Below are positions 8,706 to 18,910 of a stretch of DNA of 64,000 nucleotides, one piece after another; positions within the stretch are counted from its first letter, which is position 1, and each line of letters starts with the position of its first letter. Position numbers and translations under genes: made by a program. The notes beneath the pieces are model-generated. The model saw nothing but the letters and a program-made list of their open reading frames with translations. It was not told the origin of the DNA and made no database searches. This DNA is from Microcella pacifica (GTDB lineage: Bacteria > Actinomycetota > Actinomycetes > Actinomycetales > Microbacteriaceae): positions 71,813 to 135,812 of the forward strand of contig NZ_VIKT02000003.1 of assembly GCF_009371975.2 (NCBI RefSeq), written 5' to 3'.

Positions 8706-9080
8706 ATGACCGACGACGAGAACCCCCGCGAGCTCGACGACTGGGAGCCGTACGGCGCTCCCGGCGACGAGACGACCTCCCCGTGGGAGCGCCGCCGCCG
8801 GGTCATGCGCATCGTCGCCCTCGTCACCATGATCGCGATGGTCGTGCCCGGCGCCCTCACCTCGTGGGCGATCGCGCAGTCCACCGCCGAGCGATCGTGC
8901 CGCATCGCGGTCGACTATTACGCCAACGAGCGCACGCCCTCACGAGTGGCCTTCGAGCTCGGCTCGCCCGACACGCTCGGCTGGAACTGCTACGCCATCG
9001 CCCCCACCGGTGAGGTGCGCGTCGCGCTGCTCGGGCTCATCCCGGGCCCGCCCCGCCTCGTGCCGACGACGCGCGTCTGA
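8706..9080 (+). CDS. Small single-pass membrane protein of unknown function
   Basis: A 124-residue protein with an acidic N-terminus (residues 1 to about 28), an Arg-rich stretch, one membrane helix at about 34 to 57 (RIVALVTMIAMVVPGALTSW) and an outside domain with two Cys (in RSCRIAV and WNCYAI). The predicted topology is N-in, with the two Cys able to form a disulfide outside. I do not recognise a named family. It lies divergent to the APC permease gene, with only 58 bp between the two starts. Confidence 0.65.
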   Translation: MTDDENPRELDDWEPYGAPGDETTSPWERRRRVMRIVALVTMIAMVVPGALTSWAIAQSTAERSCRIAVDYYANERTPSRVAFELGSPDTLGWNCYAIAPTGEVRVALLGLIPGPPRLVPTTRV

Positions 9081-9148
9081 GGTGCCGTGGTCGGGACTGC
9101 ACGAGTGCGCACTGCACTCTCCCCGCCACTCCGGGCCAGAATGAGCGC

Positions 9149-10510
9149 ATGACCGTCATCGATCGCACCCGCCTCACCGAACTCGCCGAGCGCGAGCAGG
9201 CCGCCTTCGCCGCGGCGCGACCCCGCTCACGCGCCGCCTACGAGAGCGCCGACCACCTCTTCGGCCGTGTGCCTATGACGTGGATGAACAAGAAGTCGAG
9301 TGCCTTCCCCGTCTACCTCGACCGCGCGCAGGGCAACCGTGTGTGGGACATCGACGGGCACGAGTACATCGACTTCGCCCTCGGCGACACCGGCGCGATG
9401 GCGGGCCACTCTCACCCCGCCGTCGTCGAGGCGGTGCAGCGCCGCATCGGCGAGCAGGGCGGGCTCACGACGATGCTGCCGACGGAGGACGCCGAGTGGG
9501 TGGGCGCCGAGCTGTCGCGCCGGTTCCGCATGGACCGGTGGAGCTTCGCGCTGACGGCGACGGATGCGAATCGCTGGGCGATTCGACTCGTGCGCGCGAT
9601 CACCGGAAAACCGAAGATCGTCTTCCACTCGTACTGCTACCACGGATCGGTCGACGAGTCGCTCGTCGTCGTCGGGCCCGACGGCGAGAGCATGTCGCGC
9701 CCCGGCAACGTCGGCGCGCCTGTCGACGTGACCGAGACCTCGCGCGCCGCCGAGTACAACGACCTGCCGGGCCTCGAGCGCGCCCTCGCGCACGGCGATG
9801 TCGCCGCGGTGCTCATCGAGCCCGCCCTGACGAACATCGGCATCGTGCTGCCCGAGCCCGGCTACCTCGAGGGCGTGCGCGAGCTGACCCGTCAGTACGA
9901 CGCGCTGCTCATCATCGATGAGACCCACACGTTCTCGGCCGGGCCCGGTGGCATGACGACGGCGTACAACCTCGAGCCCGACCTGGTCGTCATCGGCAAG
10001 TCGATCGGCGGGGGCATCCCGACCGGGGCCTACGGCCTCTCAGCCGAGTTCGCCGAGCGCGCGCTCGCGCGCGACGACCTCGACCTCGTCGACATGGGCG
10101 GCGTCGGCGGCACCCTCGCGGGCAACCCGGTCTCCGTCGCGGCGATGCGCGCGACGCTCGAGCACGTGCTGACCGACGAGGCCTTCGCGCACATGATCGA
10201 CACGGCGACGTACTTCACCGACGGAGTCAACGAGCTGTTCGACCGGTACGACCTGCCGTGGGCGATCAACCAGCTCGGGGCGCGCGCCGAGTACCGCTTC
10301 GCCCGGCCGTACCCGATCAACGGCACGCTCGCGGCCGAGGCCGCCGACGGCGAGCTCGAAGACGTCATCCACCTCTACCTCGCCAACCGCGGCATCATGC
10401 TGACGCCGTTCCACAACATGGCGCTCATGGCGCCCATGACGACGCGGGCCGACGTGGATGCTCACCACGAGGTCTTCGAGGCGTGCATCCGCGAGCTGCT
10501 CGCGCTCTAG
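9149..10510 (+). CDS. Class III PLP-dependent aminotransferase (glutamate-1-semialdehyde aminomutase-like)
   Basis: A 453-residue fold-type I PLP enzyme. It has the HemL-like layout: GDTGAMAGHSHPAVVEAV near residue 75, the DETHTF segment with the PLP-contacting Asp near 255, and the Schiff-base Lys in VIGKSIGGGIPTGAYG near 280. It is more divergent than true HemL, which is usually linked to other heme genes, so the substrate is open; an omega-aminotransferase or a racemase-like activity is possible. It is a single gene flanked on both sides by the short repeat GCACGAGTG(T/C)GC. Confidence 0.82.
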   Translation: MTVIDRTRLTELAEREQAAFAAARPRSRAAYESADHLFGRVPMTWMNKKSSAFPVYLDRAQGNRVWDIDGHEYIDFALGDTGAMAGHSHPAVVEAVQRRIGEQGGLTTMLPTEDAEWVGAELSRRFRMDRWSFALTATDANRWAIRLVRAITGKPKIVFHSYCYHGSVDESLVVVGPDGESMSRPGNVGAPVDVTETSRAAEYNDLPGLERALAHGDVAAVLIEPALTNIGIVLPEPGYLEGVRELTRQYDALLIIDETHTFSAGPGGMTTAYNLEPDLVVIGKSIGGGIPTGAYGLSAEFAERALARDDLDLVDMGGVGGTLAGNPVSVAAMRATLEHVLTDEAFAHMIDTATYFTDGVNELFDRYDLPWAINQLGARAEYRFARPYPINGTLAAEAADGELEDVIHLYLANRGIMLTPFHNMALMAPMTTRADVDAHHEVFEACIRELLAL

Positions 10511-10530
10511 CTGTCTCCGGCGCACGAGTG

Positions 10531-10596
10531 TGCCACGTAGTGGCAACCGTGCTCGCTGTAGGCGGCACAGTTGCCACCCACGGGCACAGTTGTGCC
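10531..10596. terminator. Clustered small hairpins between convergent genes
   Basis: Between the aminotransferase gene and prs, which converge here, are TGCCAC-GTA-GTGGCA (10531-10545) and GGCACA-GT-TGTGCC (10583-10596), with a further GGCACAGTTGCCAC between them. They probably end both transcripts. The related unit elements (GGCACA, TGCCAC) suggest a small repeat family. Confidence 0.5.
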
Positions 10597-10617
10597 AAGC
10601 GGAGGTGCCGCAGCAGG

Positions 10618-11595
10618 TTAGGCGGCGCCGTCGAACATCGACGTGACCGACCCGTCGTCGAACACCTCGTGGATGGCCCGCGCGAGCAGAGGCGCGATGG
10701 GCAGCACCGTGAGGCGATCCCAGCGCTTGTCGGCCGGCACGGGCAGCGTGTCGGTCACGACGACCTGGTCGATCGACTCATCCTGGAGGATCTCGAAGGC
10801 CGGGTCGCTGAAGATCGCGTGAGTCGCGGCGACGACGACGCCCGTGGCGCCCGACTTCTTGAGCGCCTCCGCGGCCTTGACGATCGTGCGACCGGTGTCG
10901 ATCATGTCGTCGACGAGCAGGCACACTCGGCCCTCCACCTCGCCGACGATCTCGTGCACGGTCACCTGGTTGTGCACCATCGGGTCGCGCCGCTTGTGGA
11001 TGATCGCGAGTGGAGCATCCAGCTTCTGGCTCCAGATGTCGGCGACGCGCACGCGCCCCATGTCGGGCGAGACGACGGTGAGCGTCGCCGGGTCGAGCTG
11101 GGCGCGGAAGTGCTCGAGCAGCACGGGCATCGCGAAGAGGTGGTCGACGGGGCCATCGAAGAAGCCTTGAATCTGAGCGGCGTGGAGGTCGACGCTCATG
11201 ATGCGGTCGGCGCCGGCGGCCTTGAACAGGTCAGCAACCAGTCGCGCGCTGATGGGCTCGCGACCTCTGCCCTTCTTGTCTTGACGCGAGTAGGGGTAGA
11301 AGGGCGCGACGACCGTGATGCGCTTGGCGCTGGCCCGCTTGAGGGCGTCGACCATGACGAGCTGCTCCATGAGCGCCTCGTTGATGGGCTTCGCGTGCGA
11401 CTGCAGCACGAAGGCGTCGCACCCGCGCACGCTCTCGTCGTAGCGAGCGTAGATCTCGCCGTTGGCGAAGGTGCGGGCGTCGGTGTGCACGACGTCGGTC
11501 TGCAGGTATTCGGCGACCTGCGCGGCGAGCTCGGGGTGGGAGCGCCCCGACACGATGACGAGTCTCTTCTGGCCGGTGATCTTGATGCTGGCCAC
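10618..11595 (-). CDS. prs: Ribose-phosphate pyrophosphokinase (PRPP synthase)
   Basis: It makes PRPP from ribose 5-phosphate and ATP for nucleotide, His and Trp synthesis. The 325-residue sequence shows the flexible loop Arg/Lys region (YSRQDKKGRGREPISARLVADL), the MSVDLHAAQIQGFF segment and the PRPP-binding motif LLVDDMIDTGRTIVKAA near residue 225. Its length is that of class I PRPP synthases. glmU lies immediately upstream on the same strand with a gap of about 48 nt, the usual actinobacterial glmU-prs order. Confidence 0.97.
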   Translation of the reverse strand: MASIKITGQKRLVIVSGRSHPELAAQVAEYLQTDVVHTDARTFANGEIYARYDESVRGCDAFVLQSHAKPINEALMEQLVMVDALKRASAKRITVVAPFYPYSRQDKKGRGREPISARLVADLFKAAGADRIMSVDLHAAQIQGFFDGPVDHLFAMPVLLEHFRAQLDPATLTVVSPDMGRVRVADIWSQKLDAPLAIIHKRRDPMVHNQVTVHEIVGEVEGRVCLLVDDMIDTGRTIVKAAEALKKSGATGVVVAATHAIFSDPAFEILQDESIDQVVVTDTLPVPADKRWDRLTVLPIAPLLARAIHEVFDDGSVTSMFDGAA

Positions 11596-11643
11596 TACTG
11601 CCCGCCTTCCGCCGCGATGTGCGACTTGTCGTGTTCTGGTCGC

Positions 11644-13092
11644 CTACTCGGTGCTCTGGTCCCCGTCGGCCTCGGATGCGGCCGCTGCCGCCTCCGCCGC
11701 AGCCGTCCCCGGGCGATTCGCCGCCACCCACCGTGGAACAGTGCGCTGAGGTGCGTGGTTCACCGCGAGGGCGCCGGCCGGAACATCCTTGCGGACCACC
11801 GTTCCCGCTCCCGTGTACGCTCCGTCCCCAATCCTAACGGGGGCGACGAACACGTTGTGCGAGCCCGTGCGCACATGCGCGCCGACCTCGGTGCGGTGCT
11901 TCGTGACGCCGTCGTAGTTGGCGGTGATCGTGCCGGCTCCGATGTTGGAACCCTCCCCCACGGTCGTGTCGCCGATGTAGCTCAGGTGCGGCACCTTGCT
12001 GCCGAGCCCGATGACCGCGTTCTTCGTCTCGACGAAGGTGCCGATCTTGCCGCCTGCCGCAAGCTGGGTGCCGGGGCGCAGGTAGGCGAAGGGGCCGACG
12101 GAGGCGCCCGCCCCGATGACGGCGAGCGTCCCGTCGGTGCGGCTCACGCGCGCGCCCTCCCCGACCTCGCAGTCGGTCAGGGTCGTGTCGGGGCCGACGA
12201 CGGCGCCGCGCGCGATGCTCGTGGCGCCCTTGAGCTGGGTGCCCGGCAAGATCTCGACGTCCTCGTCGAGCGTGACGGTGCGGTCGATCCACACGCTCGC
12301 CGGGTCGCTGATCGTGACGCCCGCGAGCTGCCACCCGCGCACGATCATCTGGTTGAGGCGCAGTGCGGCGTCGGCGAGCTGCACGCGGTCGTTGACGCCC
12401 GCGACGATCCAGCTCTGGCCGGCAGGCAGGGCGGCGACCGGCTGCCCGGCGGCCCGCATGAGGCCGATGACGTCGGTGAGGTACTTCTCTTGCTGCACGT
12501 TGTCGGTGCTCACGAGGGCGAGCGAGTCGCGCAGGGCCGGCACGCTGAACACGTAGGTGCCCGAGTTGACCTCGGTGAGGGCGCGCTCGGCGTCGGTGGC
12601 ATCTTTCTGCTCGACGATGCGGTCGAGTGCTCCGGCCGCGTCGCGCACCACGCGGCCGTAGCCGGTGGCGTCGTCGAGCACGGCGCTGAGCACGGTCGCG
12701 GCAGCGGCGTGATCCCGGTGCTCGGCGATGAGCCGGGTCAGGGTGTCGGCGTCGAGCAGCGGCACGTCGCCCGAGACGACGAGCACGTCGCCTGCGAAGT
12801 CTGCCGGTAGGGCATCCAGCGCCACTTCGGCGGCCCGCCCCGTGCCCGGAATCTCGTCTTGATCGACGATCGTGCAGTCGCCGTCGCACTCGAGCACGGT
12901 CGCCGCGACGCGGTCGCGCTCGTGCCGCACGACGGTCACGAGGTGGGCCGGATCGAGAGCGCGCGCGGTGGCGAGCACGTGGCCGATGAGCGGGATGCCC
13001 GCCAGACCGTGCAGCACCTTGGGGGTCTGCGACTTCATGCGGGTGCCTTGCCCGGCGGCGAGCACTACGACGGCGAGGCGCGAGTCAGTCAT
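11644..13092 (-). CDS. glmU: Bifunctional GlmU (GlcNAc-1-P uridyltransferase / GlcN-1-P acetyltransferase)
   Basis: It makes UDP-GlcNAc for peptidoglycan. Residues 1 to about 230 form the pyrophosphorylase domain (VVLAAGQGTRMKSQTPKVLH, the GTGRAAEVAL region). Residues 250 to 460 form a left-handed beta-helix acetyltransferase with repeated hexapeptides (IGAGTITANYDGVTKHRTEVG with the catalytic His). The C-terminal tail is Ala-rich and hydrophilic. The ATG at 13092 overlaps the SRPBCC gene stop by 4 nt. The 482-residue length is normal for actinobacteria. Confidence 0.97.
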   Translation of the reverse strand: MTDSRLAVVVLAAGQGTRMKSQTPKVLHGLAGIPLIGHVLATARALDPAHLVTVVRHERDRVAATVLECDGDCTIVDQDEIPGTGRAAEVALDALPADFAGDVLVVSGDVPLLDADTLTRLIAEHRDHAAAATVLSAVLDDATGYGRVVRDAAGALDRIVEQKDATDAERALTEVNSGTYVFSVPALRDSLALVSTDNVQQEKYLTDVIGLMRAAGQPVAALPAGQSWIVAGVNDRVQLADAALRLNQMIVRGWQLAGVTISDPASVWIDRTVTLDEDVEILPGTQLKGATSIARGAVVGPDTTLTDCEVGEGARVSRTDGTLAVIGAGASVGPFAYLRPGTQLAAGGKIGTFVETKNAVIGLGSKVPHLSYIGDTTVGEGSNIGAGTITANYDGVTKHRTEVGAHVRTGSHNVFVAPVRIGDGAYTGAGTVVRKDVPAGALAVNHAPQRTVPRWVAANRPGTAAAEAAAAASEADGDQSTE

Positions 13093-13439
13093 TCCTCTAT
13101 CTTCTCGCACAGCGCGGCGAGCCGACGCAGGTCGGCGGCGACAGCCTCGGCGTCATCGCGCCACTGCTCGTCGGTCATGCCGGGCAGCCGCTCGAGTGTG
13201 AAGACGATCTCGCTGCCGGCGCCTCGCGGTTCCACGCGCAGGCGCACGGGCACGACGGTGCCGTCGTGCAGCGTGACCTCGTGGTCGAGAATGCCGCGCT
13301 CGACGTCGATCGAGAACTCGATCTGCGCGTCGCTCGACAGGCCGCTCGCCCACTCGGGCATGCGGTCGAGGTCGGCGGCGACGGTCATGACCTGCGCGAC
13401 CGTGCGGTCGACGCGCTGGCGGATGTCTCGAGAGAACAT
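13089..13439 (-). CDS. SRPBCC-family (polyketide cyclase-like) protein
   Basis: A 116-residue START/SRPBCC-fold protein. It opens with a VDRTVAQVMTVAADLDRMPEW segment typical of these ligand-binding domains and alternates beta strands (VVPVRLRVEPRGAGSEIVFTL). Ligand and role are unknown. It lies between sdaA and glmU on the same strand with a 4-nt overlap into glmU, so it is probably co-expressed with that gene. Confidence 0.75.
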   Translation of the reverse strand: MFSRDIRQRVDRTVAQVMTVAADLDRMPEWASGLSSDAQIEFSIDVERGILDHEVTLHDGTVVPVRLRVEPRGAGSEIVFTLERLPGMTDEQWRDDAEAVAADLRRLAALCEKIEE

Positions 13440-13443
13440 GGGC

Positions 13444-14853
<1,410 letters not shown>

Positions 14854-15300
14854 GACGGCTCCTTGTCGCGCGGGCCGGGTTACGGCGCCGCGGGTCTCAG
14901 GCCAACCGCTGCTACCGGTTGCGGCGCTCACGGTCGGTCGGCGGCGCGCAGGCACCCGGGTGCGGGCGCCGTCGAACCGCTGCAGACATTCTGGCGCAGG
15001 TCGCTCGCGGCCGCACGACGCGACGCGTGCGGGTGGTGTAGAGCGCGTCACGCTCGTTGAGCCGTAATGGTGAACCTGTGCGCGGACGCCGGTCAACTCC
15101 TTCCCATGAGGTAGGTCGGCTTTGCCGGGTTCCGCTTCACCCTCTCATCACCTGAGATCACGCGGCGAAGACTCTGGCGTGTGAGCGGCAAAGGTGCCAG
15201 ACGCTGCATGCCTACACTCATGGCAGGTTTTCTCGAGCTTCGATGCAACGTCGGGGCAGCACTGCAAGGGCGCACCTAGCGGCTCGATCCTGTGAGTGCC
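14854..15300. other. Gene-poor junction between housekeeping block and catabolic island
   Basis: About 450 bp without a convincing gene. It holds the sdaA promoter region and then sequence of visibly lower GC that leads into the island. Only short minus-strand open frames without ribosome-binding sites are present. I see no tRNA, direct repeat or transposase remnant that would define an integration site. Confidence 0.6.
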
Positions 15301-16212
15301 TCACCAGGCCTTCGAGATCTCTCGCTGAATCTTCTCAACCGCATCCCTGACATCGTCTCGGCGATACGACAGCGTGGCCACATCGGCGGGCGAGGGCTGA
15401 TAGGCGATGACACGACCGCGACCCTGCACGATGAAGCGATCCGGTTGATACGGGCACTCCTCATCGCGTTCTGGCACCCGCAGAGTCGAGCCCGCAACAT
15501 CGGCAAGCACCTGGAAGAACTCTTGGTAGCGAAGGTTCTGATCGCCGATCAGATAGGCGGTGCCGGGTTCGCCTCGCTCGAGGGCGCCGAGCGTCGCTTC
15601 GGCGAGTGACCGCACCGACATGTAATTGGTGCCGCCGGGGGGGGCGAAGACATTTTCTGGGCGCTCACCGCGAAGCCACGAGAACATGCGTGCGAAACGG
15701 CGCAACGATGATCCCTGGATCGCCCCGACAATCGACGGCGGGTTCAGAGTGATCGCGGCGAAGGTGTCGTCGGTCAGGGCGCGCGTGCGCTCATCGGCCG
15801 CCTTGCGGGCTGCGACATAGGGCAGGTTCTTCGCCCACTCTGGGTACAGCTGATGGTAATAGCTTCCGATCTGCACGAACCGCCGCACACCGGCTCGGCG
15901 AGCGGCGTCGGCGAAGGCGGGCACTCCTCGAGTCTGCACGCGCTCCCAGATCTCGTCGCCCTCTTCGTCTGCGGGGATATGCCGAATGTCTTGCCCAGCA
16001 GCGAAAACCACCTGTTCGAAAGGTTCTAGCGCAGACGGGTCGGTGACGTCGGTGTAGTCGGCCACCAGTCGGGGCATTCCGACGATCTGCGCCGGGTCTT
16101 CGCTGGAGCCCTCCCGCCGCGCCATGATCGTCACGCCGTGCCCCTGGGCAGCCAGAAGTTCAGCGATGTGCGCACCGATCATGCCGGTGCCTCCCACGAC
16201 GAGGGTGTTCAT
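15301..16212 (-). CDS. NAD(P)-dependent epimerase/dehydratase family protein (atypical SDR)
   Basis: A 303-residue extended-type SDR. It starts with the Rossmann motif VVGGTGMIGAHIAELL and has a Tyr in the QIGSYYHQLYPEW region and a Lys in VAARKAADERT, a spacing typical of NAD-dependent epimerase or 3-beta-hydroxysteroid dehydrogenase-like proteins. Its substrate is unknown. It is the last gene of a three-gene minus-strand operon, and its ATG overlaps the MaoC stop by 4 nt. Operon position suggests a role in reduction or isomerisation of a ring intermediate. Confidence 0.78.
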   Translation of the reverse strand: MNTLVVGGTGMIGAHIAELLAAQGHGVTIMARREGSSEDPAQIVGMPRLVADYTDVTDPSALEPFEQVVFAAGQDIRHIPADEEGDEIWERVQTRGVPAFADAARRAGVRRFVQIGSYYHQLYPEWAKNLPYVAARKAADERTRALTDDTFAAITLNPPSIVGAIQGSSLRRFARMFSWLRGERPENVFAPPGGTNYMSVRSLAEATLGALERGEPGTAYLIGDQNLRYQEFFQVLADVAGSTLRVPERDEECPYQPDRFIVQGRGRVIAYQPSPADVATLSYRRDDVRDAVEKIQREISKAW

Positions 16213-16991
16213 GAGAAGACCGCCCTTCCGTGCGAAATCGCCGTCTCCGTGCCCCGAAGAACAGAGAATCGCCCCTCCTGGTCAGCCACCACCGTCAGCA
16301 TGTCTCCGGGGAGCACCATCCCAGAGAATCGGCCATCGAGGCTCGTAAGGTCAGCCGGATGCGCTCCGCGGTGTGCCGCGAGGGGCAGTGTCGCCGCGGC
16401 GAGAGTGCAGAGCCCCTGCAAGATCGGCCGTGGCTGCCCGATCTGCGCAGCGGCATCCGGATCGATGTGAATGTGGTGCCGGTCACCCGTCAGCCGATAG
16501 AGGGCGGCCTGGTTCTCGACAGTCTGCAGCGGCAGCTCGGCCACCTCTGCGCCGAGTTCGTGCGGAGCACTAGAAGGACCTCTGTCTCCGCCGAACCCGC
16601 CCTGCCCCGGAGCGAAGATGCCCCAGGTCGCCGTGAAGGCATCGCATTCGATGATGACGGTGTAGACCGCTGCGGAACCCTTGTCCCAGACATCACCGAC
16701 ACGAGCACGCATGCGCAGCTCTCCCGAGCGCTCCAGCGGCGCATGCACCTGGAGGTTCTGCGAACCGTGCACAGACTGCGGTCCGAATGCTCCCGCCTCG
16801 GCCATGACGTCGGGAGCCCATTGGGCGAGGGTCAGGCCGAAAGTCGGAAGCACCCGGAGGCGATCCTCGAAGACGAGGTCGAGCTGATGAGCTGCGGCGC
16901 CGACCGCCAGCGCGTACAGGATGACGTCGCGGTCGCTATACGCAATCGTGCGCTCACCGAGATCGCGCCCGATCCAGTCACCGGCACTCAT
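16209..16991 (-). CDS. MaoC-like double-hotdog enoyl-CoA hydratase
   Basis: R-specific hydratase-2 type enzymes add water to trans-2-enoyl-CoA. The 260-residue protein has the double-hotdog length, and the hydratase-2 active-site pattern appears in the second hotdog as YRLTGDRHHIHIDPDAA (Asp and His near residues 170 to 175). The N-terminal half (DVILYALAVGAAAHQLDLVFED) is the substrate-binding hotdog seen in ChsH3/Hsd4B-type proteins. It overlaps its neighbours by 4 nt on both sides. A hydration step in side-chain beta-oxidation of a polycyclic acyl-CoA is a reasonable inference. Confidence 0.85.
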   Translation of the reverse strand: MSAGDWIGRDLGERTIAYSDRDVILYALAVGAAAHQLDLVFEDRLRVLPTFGLTLAQWAPDVMAEAGAFGPQSVHGSQNLQVHAPLERSGELRMRARVGDVWDKGSAAVYTVIIECDAFTATWGIFAPGQGGFGGDRGPSSAPHELGAEVAELPLQTVENQAALYRLTGDRHHIHIDPDAAAQIGQPRPILQGLCTLAAATLPLAAHRGAHPADLTSLDGRFSGMVLPGDMLTVVADQEGRFSVLRGTETAISHGRAVFS

Positions 16992-17893
16992 GCGCCGTAC
17001 ACCGGCTCGGGCGTGGCGCCCTGAGCGATCAACTCGCGCAGTAGCGGACCCACCTCAGCCGCCTGCCAGCGCTTACCCAGGTCACGCACGGGGCCGTGAC
17101 GCCACCCTTCTTCGACACACACTCGGCCTCCCTCGATCTCGATCACGCGACCGGTGACATCTCCTGCGTCGGGGCTGGCCAGCCAGGCGACGATCGGCGA
17201 GACGTTCGCAGGATCCATCTTGTCGAAACCTGCCTCCGGCGCCGCCATCGCGTCAGCGAAGGGCCCCTCGGTCATGCGCGTGCGCGCCGATGGTGCGATC
17301 GCGTTGACGGTGACGCCGTAGCGACCGAGTTCTTGGGCGGCGACAAGAGTGAGAGAGGCGATGCCGCCCTTCGCAGCCGAGTACGCCCCCTGGCCGACGC
17401 TGCCCTGCAGCCCCGCTCCCGACGAGGTGTTGATGACCCTGGCGACCGGCATTCGGCCCGCTTTGACCTCCCCACGCCAGTATGCCGAAGCGTGGCGGAG
17501 CGGAGCGAAGTGACCCTTGAGGTGCACGCGAATCACCGCATCCCACTCGTCTTCTTCCGCGCTGACGATCATGCGATCGCGCACGAATCCAGCGTTGTTG
17601 ACCAAGATGTCGAGTCGCCCGAAGTCGTCGATCGCCTGCTGCACCATGGCTCGTGCCTGCTCGAAGTCGGCGACGTCAGCTCCATTCGCCACGGCTTCTC
17701 CGCCGCGCGCGCGAATGATATCCACCACATCCTGGGCTGGTCCGGTCGAGGTGCCGTCGCCGTTGAGGGTGGTGCCGAGGTCGTTGACGACCACCTTGGC
17801 TCCCTGCCGGGCGAGCTCGAGCGCGTGTTCCCGGCCCAAACCTCGGCCGGCTCCGGTGACGATCGCCACCCGTCCTTCACATATTCCTGACAT
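16988..17893 (-). CDS. SDR oxidoreductase, Rv3548c/MFE-2 dehydrogenase type
   Basis: A 301-residue short-chain dehydrogenase with TGAGRGLG near residue 13, NNAGF near 95 and YSAAK near 170. The block AKVVVNDLGTTLNGDG is typical of hydroxyacyl-CoA dehydrogenases of the MFE-2/peroxisomal type and of the SDRs next to echA20 in mycobacteria. With the overlapping MaoC hydratase it forms a hydratase-dehydrogenase pair suited to beta-oxidation of a bulky acyl-CoA. It is divergent from another SDR gene, with an operator in between. Confidence 0.85.
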   Translation of the reverse strand: MSGICEGRVAIVTGAGRGLGREHALELARQGAKVVVNDLGTTLNGDGTSTGPAQDVVDIIRARGGEAVANGADVADFEQARAMVQQAIDDFGRLDILVNNAGFVRDRMIVSAEEDEWDAVIRVHLKGHFAPLRHASAYWRGEVKAGRMPVARVINTSSGAGLQGSVGQGAYSAAKGGIASLTLVAAQELGRYGVTVNAIAPSARTRMTEGPFADAMAAPEAGFDKMDPANVSPIVAWLASPDAGDVTGRVIEIEGGRVCVEEGWRHGPVRDLGKRWQAAEVGPLLRELIAQGATPEPVYGA

Positions 17894-17938
17894 GGGCCTC
17901 TCCTTCGAGTGGGGTTGCTCGCCAGCCTATCCAAGGTG

Positions 17939-17956
17939 ACCAAGCAACTGCTAGTT
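17939..17956. promoter_or_regulatory. KstR2-type operator 1
   Basis: ACCAAGCAACTGCTAGTT lies in the 98-bp gap between divergent SDR genes. The right half reads CTAG instead of CTTG and forms a TAGTTT -10-like hexamer (17952-17957) facing the plus-strand gene. Confidence 0.7.
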
Positions 17957-17991
17957 TGGCAGAGGTTCTGTTTATCGACGAAGGAGTCAGC

Positions 17992-18900
17992 ATGCCCCGG
18001 CAGACCGTGACGGTCGTCACCGGCGCGAGCACGGGAATCGGGCGCGCGGTCGCCCTACGTCAGGCTCGCGCCGGCGATCGCGTGTGGGCCTTGGTGCGAG
18101 ATCCGGCAGCGTGTGCCGAGATCGAGAACACCGCACAGCACGAAGGGCTCGCCCTTCATCTCGTCGCGGGAGACGTCACCGACGACGCGTCAACCGCAGC
18201 GGCCTTCAAGCACATTCTCGATGTGAGCGGGCATGTCGACCGCCTGATCAGCAACGCCGGTGCCTATCTGGGGGCACCCTTCGAGTCGATGACCGTGGAC
18301 GAGCTCCGCGGCGTCTTCGAGGTCAACTACTTTGGTGCCCTTCGCTGCGTGTCCCACGTGCTCCCCGGCATGCGTCGCGCCGGTGGCGGCATCATCATCG
18401 CAGTGAGCTCGCAATCCTCCGAGGCGATTTTTCCTACTTGGACGGCATACGCAGGTTCCAAGCGCGCGCTCGAGGCTTCTCTCGAGTCGCTCGCGCTCGA
18501 GGTCGCCAGCCTGGGAATCAGGATCGCGATTGTGCAGCCGGGAATCACCGCGACCGCCATGCGCACAAAGATTCAGCCCCGCAGCAATCCTCCGGCGTAC
18601 GACGCACTGCTACAGCGGTATCGCACGATCATCGCCGCCGACCGCGGCGACAGCATGGAGCCAGACGACGTCGCGCAAGCCATTCAACGCACCATCGAAG
18701 ACGCTCAATCACCGTGGCGCGTTCGGGTAGGTCGGGATGCGCAGCGCAACATCGACATGCGGCAGGCCGCTGGCGACGAGCAGTGGATCAGCTTGTTCGG
18801 CGCGACGAGCGACGACACGTTTTTCGCGGCGTGGACAGCGCTCAGCGGCTCGCCAGACCCGCGCGATCGTGCGGATGAGTCCCTCGCCGATCCACACTGA
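17992..18900 (+). CDS. SDR oxidoreductase
   Basis: A 302-residue classical SDR: TGASTGIG near residue 9, a SNAGAY segment near 85 and YAGSK near 155. The C-terminus is longer than usual and resembles 17-beta-HSD-like SDRs. The ATG at 17992 is preferred over an upstream TTG because AAGGAG lies 5 nt before it. The substrate is not readable from sequence. It precedes echA20 by 59 bp, a gap that contains two further operators, so the two genes can be controlled separately. Confidence 0.85.
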   Translation: MPRQTVTVVTGASTGIGRAVALRQARAGDRVWALVRDPAACAEIENTAQHEGLALHLVAGDVTDDASTAAAFKHILDVSGHVDRLISNAGAYLGAPFESMTVDELRGVFEVNYFGALRCVSHVLPGMRRAGGGIIIAVSSQSSEAIFPTWTAYAGSKRALEASLESLALEVASLGIRIAIVQPGITATAMRTKIQPRSNPPAYDALLQRYRTIIAADRGDSMEPDDVAQAIQRTIEDAQSPWRVRVGRDAQRNIDMRQAAGDEQWISLFGATSDDTFFAAWTALSGSPDPRDRADESLADPH

Positions 18901-18910
18901 CCCCCGGTCA

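Noticed and set aside
7547-9013. Plus-strand open frame opposite the APC permease gene
   Set aside because: Composition is His/Arg/Asp-rich as expected for the antisense of a hydrophobic protein; no start signal.
10258-12810. 850-codon plus-strand open frame opposite prs and glmU
   Set aside because: Antisense to two conserved genes and without any recognisable domain.
15093-15506. Short minus-strand open frames at the island border
   Set aside because: No ribosome-binding site and no family resemblance; the second one overlaps the epimerase gene. I could not support a transposase remnant.
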